A stretch of DNA of 64,000 bases from Cornus controversa (lineage: Eukaryota; Streptophyta; Magnoliopsida; Cornales; Cornaceae): assembly GCA_026545225.1 (NCBI GenBank), contig CM048848.1:21182806-21246805 (forward strand), written 5' to 3'. Shown in pieces: positions 11,641 through 22,922 of this stretch (position 1 is its first letter; the number at the start of each line of letters is the position of its first letter). The notes below the pieces were generated by a model. The model was not told the DNA's origin. It was given only the letters and a program-made list of their open reading frames with translations, and made no database searches. The translations under genes were made by a program, and so were the position numbers.

Positions 11641-13607
11641 ATGGATAAGATGAAAGGGGTAGAAATTATCGATGAGTTTGGATCGCTGGAAACCTATCAG
11701 TCAATTGACGAGTTTCTTGACGAGGGTGAGGATGATTTGATTCTTCAGGGGGCTCCCTCTGTCCCACAAAACCAGTAGACGCTCCCTCCTTAAGGCAAAC
11801 AGACCTAGGAGACCAGGGTTCTCTGGATTCTGACTTAGATGTTGTTGATCATGACCTAGTTAGGACTCCCGTGAATTTAGGAAAACTTAGAATAGATTGT
11901 GAGGTCCCGGTCGATGTTACCCTCAGGAACTACCCTCTTAATTTCGATTTCAGATATGGAGAGGGACTGTGCAAAGATGACATACTTTTTTTGGCTAATC
12001 ATTTTCCTGCTTTTTGGTTTTCTCTTCACCTTTTTTATCATCTTGTCCTTAATCAACTGTGTCTAGCCCCTCTGCAAGTAAACCCCAATTTCTTCAAGGC
12101 TATTTCTAGTGTTCTTGCTCTCAATCATACTCATGGGCTCGAATTGGGATTCGACGACCTCCTTCTTTGTTACCAAATTTGCACTACAAAGAATGAGAGT
12201 AATCATTTCCATTTCTTCCCTCGACCGGGCAGGTCACTCTATACTGGCCATCCCTCTTCGGACAAGGGTTATAAAGCTCAGCTTGTGGTCGTTGGGGGGA
12301 AATGGAAGGTCCCTTCTTCTAAAAAATTTCCCATCTCTCAGAAGTTTGGTAGATTAGGTATCCCTCTCTCTGACTTTCTATTTGACCCTCACTGCAATTG
12401 CGTTATATGTGATGTCCTGCTTATTAACCAAATCTGATCTTTTGTTGCTGTAGTTAGGGATCTTTTACCTCGTTCTAAGTTGACGGTACGTCTAAAGATG
12501 CGCTTCCGAGGATAACTAAAATGAAGGCTAAAGAGCAACCTGAGAAGTAATGTGAGCTCAGCGCTCTGGCGATAGAGTAGGAGGAAAAAGTGTCTATCAC
12601 TCTACAAAACAAGCTTGCTGAGGAAGAGGCCGGAGAGAGGTCCCATGCGACCAAGGTGATAGAGATCGAGGAGGTTGAACCTCCTCCCAAATCTCACAAG
12701 ACTGGTGCCTCTGATACTTTTTCAACTCCAATGACTATGGGACCTACTACTGCTGGAGCTGGTACACTCAGATCTGACATCCCTAGCTCTTCTTCGGTAG
12801 AAGCCTGGACTCACCAAATGGTGAACTCTAATGGTATGCCTCTTTTGGTCGAGGATTCTGTGCTTGAGAACAGGGACACTATGAAGGCTTTCATAAAAGA
12901 TATGTGGCCTCCCAAGGATCAAAAGATGATGATGGGGATGTCGGTGGGAGGTATGCTGGATACTTGCTCAAATTTAGCCTTGTGGGTGAGTAGATTTGAA
13001 TTTCCCATATGTATTCTCCTCTTTTTTTATGTCTTTTTAACACTTCTTAATGCTTGTGCAGAACATGTTTGGCGAGCAAGCTTCTGTTAAAGTAAAGTGA
13101 AAAGCTTACTTCCATGCTACTATATGTGAAGCCAATAGTGAGAAATCAAAGGCCAAGGCTTTATTACTGGAAAATGAGCGACTCAAATCCCAATTGGAGG
13201 ATCTGGCTAAGGAGAAAGAGGAAACTGAGTTTCAAAGGGCTTTAGCTGAGTCTAGAGCCTTTGAATCAGGCTGAATGTCCATTCTTTGTAGGAAAGATCT
13301 CTTAAATTGGAAAGAAGGGCCAGAGCTTAGTTCCACAGGTTGTTCTGAAGGATTCAAATCAACAATGCCGAGGCCTTCCACCAAGGATTTGAGAATGCGA
13401 CTGCCCTTAAGGATGATCGGTCGTATCTGGGGTTTTGGCTAATTACGATTAGGAGATAGGACTTTCAGGCCCACCTATCAAGATCCCAACAAAGAGGATG
13501 AGGAGAGGGAGATCTCAGCCATTTTTTACGATGCCACTGGGTATACTGAAGCCGATGCTCCAGAATGTGTAGGGGCTATCCCTTCTCCTCCAGTGAGTGC
13601 TCAGTGA
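11641..13607 (+). pseudogene. Antisense ORF of T1, 'putative gypsy type transposon' family, with an intron
   Basis: It runs against the gag-pol direction. Exon 1 starts MDKMKGVEII and contains the core at 11930-12330 (HFPAFWFSLH, APLQVNPNFF, HPSSDKGYKAQLVV), whose layout matches the plant family listed as putative gypsy type transposon (PF04195, from memory). A canonical GT-AG intron fits 12986-13061 (GTGAGT ... TTGTGCAG). Exon 2 has a Lys/Glu-rich coiled-coil segment (13130-13260) and ends at the stop at 13605-13607. In-frame stops and frame changes near 11776, 12435, 12550 and 13097 break it. Antisense extra ORFs are known from Tat-lineage elements; their function is unknown. Confidence 0.7.
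12986..13061 (+). other. Predicted spliceosomal intron in the T1 antisense ORF
   Basis: 76 bp, GTGAGTAG at the donor, a T-rich tract, then TTGTGCAG at the acceptor. It is richer in T than its flanks. Translation of the intron gives an implausible hydrophobic run, while the flanking exons read as soluble, partly coiled-coil protein. Confidence 0.6.
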
Positions 13608-13876
13608 CTTTTGGCATTGTTTCAGTCTTTGCAATCTTGTAATAGCTATTTAAGAAATGGTCTTAGGGAACAATCTGTAATCTTGTAATAGATTTTTTAA
13701 TGAAAAGAACAAAATTTTACTTATAACTTATGCGTTCCTGCTTTTATTTTGGCATGCTTACCCATTTGTCTTTATACTAAAATCTGCTACATGAAGGCAG
13801 GTGTGTACCTGTGACTTCCAAGCCCTGGCGTTTAGCCAATCATGCTTTATCTAATAGATTAGACCTCTCATCTGAT

Positions 13877-14690
13877 GGCTGGTTATGTCCCAGCCAATTC
13901 TATTTTATTTGAGACTTTAGGCTGGTCATTCCAAAGTTTTTATATTTATACTGTCATTCGGCTGGCCATGCCTTAGCCAATTGTGTTTATTTGAGATGTT
14001 CGACTGGTCACATCGAAGTCTTTTTGTTTATACTGGTGTTTGGCTGGACATCTTTAGCCAGTTATGTTTGTTTGAGACGTTGGGCTGGTCACGCCGAAGT
14101 CTTTTTGTTTATATTGGTGTTGGGCTGGCCATGCCTTAGCCAATTATATTTACTTGTGAAGTTTGGCTGGTCATGCCAAAGTCTTTTTATTTATATTGGC
14201 ATTCGACTGGCTATGCCTCAGCCAGTTATGTTTGTTTGAGGTGTTCGGCTGGTCATGCCAAAGTCTTTTGTTTATACTGGTATTTTGCTGGCTATCTTTA
14301 ACCAGTTATGTTTGTTTGAGATTTTTGGTTGGTCATGCCGAATTCTTTTTATTTATACTGGCATTCGGCTAGCCATGCCTTAACCAATTATATTTATTTG
14401 TGATGTTTCGACTAGTCATGCCGATGTCTTTTTATTTATATTGGCATTCGACTGGCCATGCCTTAGCCAAATATGTTTGTTTGAGATGTTTGGTTGGTCA
14501 TGCCGAAGTTTTTTTGTTTATACTGGCGTTTGGCTAGTGATGCCTTAGCCAATTATGTTTATTTGTGACGTTCGTCTAGTCATGTCAAAGTCTTTTTATT
14601 TATACTGACGTTTGGTTGGCCATGCCTTAGCCAATTATATTTATTTGAGACGTTCGGCTGGTCATGCCGAAGTCTTTTTATTTATAGAAT
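13877..14690. repeat. Minisatellite, ~82-bp unit, about ten copies
   Basis: The mark GGCTGGTCATGCC(A/G)AAGTC recurs at 13920, 14002, 14083, 14165, 14247, 14327, 14410, 14492, 14574 and 14656, i.e. every 80-83 bp. Copies diverge by about 10-15%. Each unit also holds a GGCTGGCC...TTAGCCA inverted repeat able to pair. It lies just 3' of the T1 integrase, in the position where Tat/Ogre elements are known to carry tandem repeats. Confidence 0.92.
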
Positions 14691-14922
14691 TCACAAAAAT
14701 GGGCAAGACAGTGGCATTGCATTGTGGATTTTTTGGTTTGCGGCCCAATCCCACTGCCTTTGCGTATTCGCTAGAGAAATTCATTATATTAATTTAGAGA
14801 AAAGATCTTATTAACTCGATGTGGGACGCAAGTCATGGTGGGATCTTACGAGCTTTATTGAAATAAAATGTGATGGGGCTTATACATAGTACCTTTTCAG
14901 GTGTATGGCGTTCTAAGGTTTT

Positions 14923-15361
14923 TTAACTATGGCTCCATTGCCATGAACCCTTTTGTAGCTTGTAAGCTCCTCTTCCAATGACTTCGATTACTTCAAATGG
15001 GCCTTCCCATTTTGCTGCCAATTTTCTAGCATTTTGTTCTTTGATGTTGCCGGTCACCTTGCGCAGGACCCAGTCACCTCGTTCGAACGTCCACAGATTA
15101 ACTCTTTTGTTATAGGCCCGACAGAGACTTTGTTTGTATGTAGCCATCCTTATCCGCGTGACATTTCTCTTTTCTTCAAGCAAGTTCAAATTGTGTTCGA
15201 TTCGAAGATTATTTTCTTGCTCATCGAAAGATTTGGTCCTTAAGGTGGGAACTCTGAGCTCATCTGGTACCACAGCTTCCATACCGTACGTCATGCTGAA
15301 AAGGCTATTTCCAGTCGGTCATCTAGGGGTGGTCTGGTAGGCCCAAAGTACGTTTGGTAAT
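14923..15361 (-). pseudogene. T1 integrase C-terminal part
   Basis: The frame from 15361 encodes WAYQTTP-type, then MTYGMEAVVP and a C-terminal part with KWEGPFEVIEVIGRGAYKL, typical of Tat/Retrosat integrases. One stop replaces a residue just after the WAYQTTPR stretch. The upstream part of the protein is at 34321-34636, and A2 sits between the two parts. Confidence 0.88.
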
Positions 15362-16869
15362 TGATTCGTGTGTGAGTGTGACTCAAAAATATATCAATTA
15401 AAAATTTCCACACTTCGCAATAGAACGAATTCCTTGCAGAATAGGGCTATCGAAAGGAATGGGTATCGTACCTCAGGGATTATGTTCTGATGAGTTAGAA
15501 CACAGAACTAATTCTAATTAAATTTATAAGAAAAGAATTCTGATTTTTAACTAATTAAAAAGATAAAATAAAATAAATCAAAGGTAAACAGATAATGAAG
15601 ATAATAAGAGAGAAACCTAGGGTGTTTGACTTCACCACTAACTCCACAATCAATGGTCAATTGAATCAACTATAGGGGAATTACATCATGCATAAGTGGT
15701 GTCGGTGGCTACAAGCTCACCTTCATCCGTCAAGAAGATAACATATGATTAAGGCTAAGCCATGGACTATCTTCGATTGGCATGGGCCATCTGCCTAACT
15801 ACTCTAATCTAGGGTGCAGTATGGTTCATCTTCTCTAGGCATAATCCATCAAAGCTCATAACAATATATTCAGTGATTACCATTGTGTAATAATCTCTCT
15901 CATGATCACAGAAAACAAAAGAGATTGAGTTCAATAACAACAACTAAATATCTAAGACAAGATAAGAAATCATTGAGATTGAATTTACAAGACTTTTATT
16001 GCTCAATTCATTAATAAGAATCCTCACAATTACACAATCTATGCATGTATATAAAGGTCCCCAATAATTAAAACAATCAAACCATTGATGCTTTGTTAGG
16101 GCTACATCAAAACCCTAGTGGATGAACTAGCCGCTCATGGTAGAAGAAGAAGCTTCAACTGTTGAGGAAGAAGACATCATCTTTCTGAATTACGCGTATG
16201 ACTTCGTTCTCCAATGGCTCTGCAATATGTTTCTGTTCTCTTCTCAGCCCTCTCAGACTCTCCAATCTCTGTGTAAGCTCTCCCTCTTCAGCCTCCAAGT
16301 CTTCCTTTTATTCCCCAAGAGAATTCACCAAAGTCCTAATCCAATTAGGAATTAATTAGGGTTTCCCGCAGCACTAATCAGGTGGGTTTTTCCTGCTGGC
16401 TTCGGCCCAACTTTTGACCCACTAGAAGTCCGATTCACGGAATTTTCGTGAAATACAAAAGTGTGCAGAATCAAATTTCGTTCAACCCCACGAGAAAATA
16501 ATGTCGATTTGAGGCTCGGAAATAAGACTTCTGGTCTGCTTTCCAAAACGGGATTAAGACTGCATTATGCGCAGATTTGGGCTTCAGGCCCGAAACCTTC
16601 TTAAGCAGCTGTAATTCTCTTGGACCTCTTTCTTGGGCTGATTTGAGTTGAAATAAATGGTTGAGTGAATCTCCTTGATGTAGGCTTCATCTCACCATAT
16701 TGGATGTCTTCTTTAAAAGCCCAAAATCACGGTTTTAACTGAAATAATTATTAAGGCCCTGAAAATACAGAAAATACTAAAACAAAGTAAAATCACAAAA
16801 TAATCTATCACTAAGAGAATAAAATACATAAGTTAAGAGGCTAGAATGCGTAACATTCAACGCCTATCA
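15362..16869 (-). repeat. A2 3' LTR
   Basis: 1508 bp, TGATTCGTGT ... CGCCTATCA in plus orientation, nearly identical to 32813-34320. Sense-strand TATA candidates are at 16303-16312 (GAATAAAAGG) and 16047-16056 (TTATATA). The conserved Athila U5 block is at about 15405-15490. A 73-codon open frame at 16137-16355 runs antisense and has no recognisable domain. Confidence 0.97.
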
Positions 16870-16906
16870 CACCCCCAAACTTACATATTGCTAGTCCCTT
16901 AGCAAT
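16870..16906 (-). promoter_or_regulatory. A2 polypurine tract with adjacent stem-loop
   Basis: Directly beside the 3' LTR. In the sense strand it reads stem-loop, a short spacer, then GTAAGTTTGGGGGTG, which would prime plus-strand DNA synthesis. The stem-loop is ATTGCTAGTCCCTTAGCAAT (16887-16906; 7-bp stem, 6-nt loop). A3 has the same arrangement at 51464-51500. Confidence 0.8.
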
Positions 16907-18534
16907 AGAATAAAACAAAACTAAAACAAAGAAACTACTAAACATTAACTAAACTACCTAACTCCACTTTCGTGGGAGAAACGATTGCATTTAGCATATG
17001 CAACAAGCCTTTAAACCCCTAGGTTCCCCCTAGTGGACGAGTATAGTCTCGTGAGGGTTTCCAGAAATGTTACCCACAAACATTCAAAATTCTGTTTCAA
17101 CATTAATTCAAGAAGAAGATTACAATACATAGTTACAAACTTGCATTCAAGAATAATTTCAAATTTTCAAATTCCACAATTCAAATTAATGGTCCCCACA
17201 CATAATTCACATCAACATATCTCAAAATAACCAACTCTAGCTCCCTCGTGTAAAGTGAACTAGCAGTCATCTCATGTAGCACAACCCAGCTCTGAATATA
17301 TTAAGACACATACCCTTTCAACTCACTAGCTCCCCTTATTGAACTCATACTTCCCAACATGCATACATGACTTTTTCATTTTTTTTTTTTCATCATTCTT
17401 TTTTTTCATTGCTTTATTGGTTGTGCAATGTCTTGATCTATTAAGCTTTCTGAAAGATCCATGTAGCAAGCTTTCAGTCAGTGGCTCCCAAACCAGATGG
17501 CTTTAGGGCACTAGGCTTTAAGATACCCCGAAGACCTAATTACTCGAATCAGTCAGGCTACAAATCAAGACAACCAATGCTCATCTTTTCTCACCCTTTC
17601 ACTTTTGACGCGAACACTCCGTGCTTCCTGAGGCATAGAGGCCCGGTTACTCATGAAAAGGATCAAATTGATTTGCTTATTCATCACTTTTTTCTTTTCT
17701 TTTTTTTTCTTTTTTCATTGAAGTCAAGTAAAACACATCATCGGTACTCATTCTCAAGAGATACTAATTAATATCAAGCATATGTAACTCAATAACTCAA
17801 AACCAAAGTTTATACCCCATAAGATTATGCTAATGTGTCTGTGCATGTAAGGAAACTAAAATTAATCATCCCAAAACATGTTATTGCAAACCATGATTAA
17901 AACCACATACTTTAAATCACAGGTTTCAAAAATTCAACACATACTCAAAAATTGCAAGTTATGCACCTACATAAGGTATTAATCCTTTGAATCATGTCAA
18001 AACATACTATCTAAAAATAAAACAAAATAAAATAAAAAACAAACTAAGAAAATAAAATAAATATAAGAAAATAAAATAAATAAAAATCCTAATACAAGAA
18101 GAATTTCACAAATTTTCCCCATATGCAATAAAGCACAAAAATAGGCATCGCCTCACCCCCAAACTTAAACTGTACATTGTCCTCAATGTACTATCAATCA
18201 AAGCAAAGAGAAGGGTAAGAACGATGTTACCAGGACCATAGAGTAGTGGAAAGAAAATAGAGTACATCACGAGCACGAAGGCAATGCAAGCACACCCCCA
18301 AACTTGGATGTTTCAATCTGTCAAAACAAACCACTATACCCCAAAGATCAAGTGAAAATAGTATGGGTGAAAATAAATATGAAAGAGAAAAATCCCAAAA
18401 AAAAATAAAATATAAAATATTTTTTTCATTTTTCAATTTTTTGTTCATAATAAAAATCTAACTACAAAAAGAGAAATAAAAAGAAAAATAAAAACTAAAA
18501 ATAAAATAATATACAAAAGATGGTTACCTTCCTA
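16907..18534. other. A2 3' UTR, noncoding, with conserved block
   Basis: About 1.6 kb between the third ORF and the polypurine tract. 17480-17670 aligns with 51944-52120 of A3 (shared cores CTCCCAAACCA, TTTAGGGCA, GAGGCATAGA), though the elements' LTRs differ. T-rich and A-rich runs surround it. No protein-like frame is seen. Confidence 0.7.
18154..18189 (-). promoter_or_regulatory. A2 internal polypurine-like module with stem-loop
   Basis: Plus strand CACCCCCAAACTTAAAC, then ACATTGTCCTCAATGT (18174-18189), a perfect 6-bp stem with a 4-nt loop. In the sense strand the stem-loop precedes TTAAGTTTGGGGGTG. The same pair occurs at 52548-52584 in A3. A further CACCCCCAAACTT lies at 18293-18305 without a clear stem. 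It could be a second plus-strand primer or an RNA signal. Confidence 0.65.
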
Positions 18535-19583
18535 TCAAGGATGTGGTGGTGACTGAGCATCTGGATCTAAGTTTGCTTGGCGCATCAGTGCACGCATCAT
18601 CCTCCTCATCTCTAGTTGCTCTTGGCGAGTGTCACGAAAGTGATCCGCCATCTCTGCTCTCATTGCATCAAACTGTGTGGAGACCTCTGTCTGTAAGGTG
18701 CCAAACTGGGCTGTCAACCCAGTAATCTGCCCTTCTAAGTATTGATAATCATCGCCACCAGCCTGTGCATGCACTTCCTCTTCCTCTGCCTCCATCTCCT
18801 CTGGATCGTCCACCGGTGGTGGTACATCTACATACTCTCCTCCCTGGGCCAACCGAGATACCTCACCAGGCGCCGCTATGACTCTCTGGTGCATATGAGA
18901 TCGACTCAAGTTCCAGTCATGCGTGCCATAATGAAGGTCATGTGGAAAGGCAAGCTCGTCCTCGTGGACTGCATACCCCTGTGATACAAGCAACTGGTGA
19001 ATAATAGTAGGGAATGGAAACTCCCAGTCACTTGCACTGTCTGGTACCTTGGCCACAACCTTGGAATAGAATTTCTCCATCTGGCCCCAGACAATCTATG
19101 GGAATGACAGCCAATGCCCAAAATGTATGGCATATAAGGCTCTGAGGAACTCTTGACGTCTTTCGGTTTTATGTCCAATTGGACATACATTCTTGAGTAG
19201 CACAGCGTCAAGGAACCATAAATGATTTGGCATTGAAGACTTTGAAGCTGCATTCCTTTTCGGCCCAGAAAATTGGTTGGCACACAATCGTACAACCACA
19301 TTGCCCACCGATAACTCGTCGGGTAAAGGAGTGTAGATATGAGATAAATTAGCTGGGCATTCATGAGGACAACCCATGGCAATGGCAATGGATGACATGT
19401 CCACTCGAACTATTGTTCCATCTACGGAAGAAGTAAGCACATCCCGCTCATCAGGTTTCGCCATCAAGTTTTGATAAAATACCTTGACAAGCCTCGGGTA
19501 GATAGTAGATGAGAGTGGAACAAAAATGGATGCCGACCGACGACGACGGATGTCGGAAATCCCCCATCGTGTCTCGGGAAACA
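18535..19583 (-). pseudogene. A2 third ORF, middle and C-terminal part
   Basis: Continues from the N-terminal part at 27321-27500; S1 interrupts it and the frame is continuous across the AAACA duplication. One in-frame TAG at 19096-19098 breaks it, otherwise the frame is kept. The middle part (19096-19583) carries motifs also seen in the A3 third ORF (FVPLS, RLVKVFYQNL, LWFLDAVLLKN). The C-terminal ~90 residues have an acidic stretch (EEMEAEEEEVHAQ) and a heptad-rich coiled coil (LEGQITGLTAQFGTL) and end PPHP. No membrane span is visible, so a classical envelope protein is not supported. From memory it resembles plant families listed as putative plant transposon protein or ATHILA ORF-1. Function unknown. 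Confidence 0.75.
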
Positions 19584-19835
19584 TGTGACATATAAATTTC
19601 TAATTGGCATATTTCGGTGATCAAAACCTGAATGATCGAGTTGTAAGTTTCATGATATTTTATGTAACCGATCATCGACATCTTCGAGCTGACACTCAAG
19701 TGCATGGAAGCCGACAAATCAGTTAGAACACCATATAGTACAGTTAAGTATGGTGAGGACATTCTGCACTTTGTAGTTCCGAGCCTATTTTGAAAAACCA
19801 GGGTTTAAATGAAAATTTTAGGGTTTTTCAAAGTA

Positions 19836-19940
19836 GGACCGGTCCCCAATATTTAGGACCGGTCCAACTTTTCTCGGCAAATTAGTTTCTGCAGGTTTTC
19901 AAAAAGTTCCACCGGTCCTATTTATTTGGCACCGGTCCCA
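19836..19940 (+). promoter_or_regulatory. ACCGGTCC motif array in S1 U3
   Basis: Motif centres at 19836-19845, 19856-19865, 19911-19918 and 19931-19938. They form two pairs spaced 20 bp apart, the second followed by CACTT. The same paired layout occurs internally at 24091-24185 and in the other LTR (26384-26488). Position relative to the TATA box suggests an upstream regulatory element. Confidence 0.6.
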
Positions 19941-20068
19941 CTTAGCCTGTTCCAAATAGGAAATAGTTTTTGACGGAAATTCTGATTCCTATTGGGTTTG
20001 AAACTTCTAGGAAAGTTCTATTTTGGTATTCAACTTCTTTTCCAAGTAGAATTAGGACTTCCTTGCCT

Positions 20069-20077
20069 ATATATATG
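20069..20077 (+). promoter_or_regulatory. S1 5' LTR TATA box
   Basis: TATATATAT after CCTTGCC, followed by a leader-like stretch. The copy in the other LTR is at 26617-26625. It is the best core promoter candidate for the S1 genomic RNA. Confidence 0.6.
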
Positions 20078-20774
20078 TATTCATATTTTCTCTACAGAGG
20101 GAGCCCTGAAAAATTAATATTTTAGAGAGAGAGAAAGTATATACAGTATAATTAGGGTTATATATTTTTAAGAACACACATCCATACTACACGAGTGATT
20201 TTTAGGATGGTGTTCTACTTCTGATTAGCTGCTCAGAGACTGCATCAAATCTATTTGCTGACCAGAACATTGGATTGAAGGTTCTTCGCTTGCTTGCTTG
20301 CTGAGGAAGAAAGGTGACCAGATTGCACTACGAAGGGAACAAAATACTTGCTGAGTATTTTGATTCTTCCAGCAACCTTTCTGTAAGGGTGGTGACGTTA
20401 GCCGGAAGTCTGCAGCAGTTGGATGTGTTGTCGCAATCATAAGCCTGAGGTGTTCCGCATCAGATCCTTGACAGAGTGAAGAGGGGTGTGAGACTGAGAC
20501 AGAGTCTGTTGTACTTTGCTTCATCATAGTGAATTGGTTCCCTGAGGCGTGCCGCCTCCCTCCGTGATTTTTCCCGCCTTGGGTTTCCACGTATATCTGG
20601 TGCATTCTTTTCTTTTCTTGCACTTTATTTATTTGCTTGCTTTAATTGTTTAATTAATTGAACTTAAAATTGAATTAATTAAAAATTAAGCAAACGAGCA
20701 AGTGATCCTATTCACCCCCCCTCTAGGTTCTAAAATACTTTTCGCAACCGCTTCCGCACCGCGCAACTCACAAT

Positions 20775-20786
20775 TGGTATCAGAGC
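20775..20786 (+). other. S1 primer binding site (initiator tRNA-Met)
   Basis: TGGTATCAGAGC, complementary to the 3' end of initiator tRNA-Met, two bases after the LTR end. This fixes S1 to the plus strand. Confidence 0.96.
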
Positions 20787-20860
20787 AGTGTTCTCTAATT
20801 TGTGAGTAGTTCCTTGCGAAATTTTTTAATCAAAATTTATTTTTGTTTTCAAAAATTACT

Positions 20861-22922
20861 ATGGAATCTAGTATGAAAGAGGGTGGATCGATTCAGCGAA
20901 CTCCTTTGTTTGATGGTTCAAATTATACTTTCTGGAAGTCTCGCATGAAAGCCTTTTTTAAAATCTCAAGGAGAGAGAGTTTGGATGGCTGTAGAGAATG
21001 GCTATAAAATTCCTACCATTACAACTGGTGATGGTGATGCTGTTGTGACTGTAGAAAAGGATAAGACAACATGGTCTAATGCTGAACATGAAGATGCAAA
21101 TAATAACAACAAGGGTTTATATGCTATATTTAATTCTGTTGTTCCTTCTGAATTTGCTAGAATTTCTGCGTGTTCCACTTCGAAAGAAGCATGGAATATT
21201 TTACAGGTAACTCATGAGGGTACCACCAAGGTAAGGAGATCTAAGCTACAAATGCTTGCTACTAAATTTGAAACAATTAGAATGGATGAAGATGAGATGT
21301 TTTCTGATTTTTATTCTAGGCTTAATGATATTGTTCAAAGTAGTGCTAACCTTGGAGAGAAAATTCCTTCTTTTCAGATTATTAGAAAAATCATGAGATC
21401 ATTGCCTGATAGGTTCCAAGCTAAGTTGGAAGCCTTAGATGAAAGCAGAGATGTAGATTCTATGGAGGTGGCTGAGTTAGTTGGATCAATTCAAACTTTT
21501 GAGATGAAATATCCAAAGCTTCAGAAATCAAAAAATTTGGCTTTAAAAACATCAAAGACTACAAAGTCTTCAAGTTTGTCAAATTGTTCAAATTCTTCAA
21601 AATCTGAAATTGAAAAAATTGAAAGGTTTGAAAATGATTCAGATAATGATGTTGCACTCCTTGCTAGGAAATTTAGAAAGATTCTTGAATATGAAAAAGG
21701 TAAAAATTTGAGAAAAGGAAATCCTTCTAAATTCCGGAATCAAAGCTCATCATCCAAAGGTAAGGAAAGGAAAGAGAAAGAAGAGGACTCTAAGGAAATT
21801 GAGGTTACATGTTGGACATGTGGTGGTAAAGGACACACATCTAATCAATGTCCAAGTCCTAAGAAAAATAGCTTTAGTGCAAAGAAAATTTCAAACAAGA
21901 AAGTTATGAAAGCTATTATTTCTTAGTCTGAATCTTCTAACTCTGATAGTGATTCTTCTGTTGAGAATGACTCTCTTGCTTTTGTTGCTTTATTGAATGG
22001 TGATACTGCTAATGATTCTTCTTCTGATGTAGGTGAAACAGAGATGTACACTACTCTCAGTCAAGTAGGGTCTGACGATTCAGAAGTTGAGCAGTCTGAT
22101 GAAGAACCATGTGAAAGCAAGCTGCCAGAACTTTTTGAGAAATTGCTGGAAGCTTATAATAAAAAATCTGAGAAGCTGAAGCAAGAAAAATCTGAGAAAG
22201 AGACATTGAAGAAAAAGAATGAAGATCAAGTGAAGTTGATTGAAGAAAGTAAAACTGAAATTCTGAATCTTCAAGGCAAAGTCAAGTTTCTCGAAAGCGA
22301 GGTAAGTCAAGCTATTTCTGCTAAAGATGTTCTTATTGCTAGAATTAATTTTCTTGAGTCTGAATTGAGAAAATCACAAGAGAAATTAATTGCTTTTACT
22401 TCTGGGCAGATTAAGCTTGATAGCATGATTAGTGTTGGTAAGCCTGTAGGAGATAAAACTGGATTAGGTTTTGTTGGGTCATCGTCTAAGGGAAAAACTA
22501 TTTTTGTTAAACCCAAGAATTTGATTGTGTCTGAACCCAAACCTAAGTCTCAAGTTGAGTCTGTGCATGCTAATGTTGTGTCCAATGTGCTTTATTGTTC
22601 TTTTTGTAGTAAGAATGGACATAGTCAACACTATTGCTATAAAAAGAGAAGACATTCTAATTCTGATTTTTATGTGCATAATTCTTTTGCTAAGAATAGG
22701 GTTCATGATAAAAAGCCACATTATTGGAACAAACCCAAAAATTCTCAAGGTAAAAAGAATTCAAATAAAAAGAAGAATCTTTTTGTTTCTCCACAATTCT
22801 TTCCTGATAAATTGCATGTTAAAACTATCTGGATGAAAAAGGAAGATTTGGAGAAGCTTGTGCCTGTTGATACTATGGGATTTATTCCTAATAGGTCTTT
22901 GGGTGCAAAACCCCCTAACTAG
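20861..22922 (+). pseudogene. S1 gag, two zinc knuckles, broken
   Basis: The ATG at 20861 gives MESSMKEGG and a DUF4219-like segment (LFDGSNYTFW). A frameshift at a T/A homopolymer near 20957-20965 moves the frame to that of 20985. A UBN2-type gag domain follows (SKEAWNILQV, SLPDRFQAKLEAL). The first CX2CX4HX4C knuckle is CWTCGGKGHTSNQC (about residue 285). A single TAG at 21924-21926 interrupts the frame. The second half has a long Lys/Glu coiled coil (22100-22400) and a second knuckle CSFCSKNGHSQHYC. It ends RSLGAKPPN with no protease after it. Two knuckles and large size fit Sirevirus gag. Confidence 0.88.

Larger units (their letters stand above)
11117..15361 (-). mobile_element. T1, 3' part: old Tat-lineage Ty3/gypsy element
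   Basis: It holds, from right to left, the integrase C-terminus (minus strand), an 82-bp minisatellite, and an antisense intron-containing ORF (plus strand). The rest of the element continues at 34321; A2 inserted between the halves and duplicated GTAAT (15357-15361 and 34321-34325). No 3' LTR matching the LTR start at 38935 is recognised, so it was lost or has decayed beyond recognition beside A1. Confidence 0.75.
19584..20772 (+). repeat. S1 5' LTR
   Basis: 1189 bp. It contains four ACCGGTCC palindrome motifs (19836-19940) and a TATA box TATATATAT at 20069-20077, about 126 bp downstream of the array. Near the end it has the Copia-typical CCCCCCCTCTAGG stretch, then CAACTCACA before the primer site. 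Confidence 0.97.

Noticed and set aside
16137..16355. A 72-codon open frame repeated in both A2 LTRs (also 33588-33806)
   Set aside because: It is identical only because the LTRs are copies; it runs antisense to the element and has no recognisable domain.
18535..19583. Calling the Athila third ORFs envelope proteins
   Set aside because: They sit in the env position, but no signal peptide or membrane span is visible and the C-terminus is a soluble coiled coil.
20225..20623. A 132-codon minus-strand frame in each S1 LTR (also 26773-27171)
   Set aside because: Antisense to the LTR transcript, no domain, and duplicated only because LTRs are repeats.
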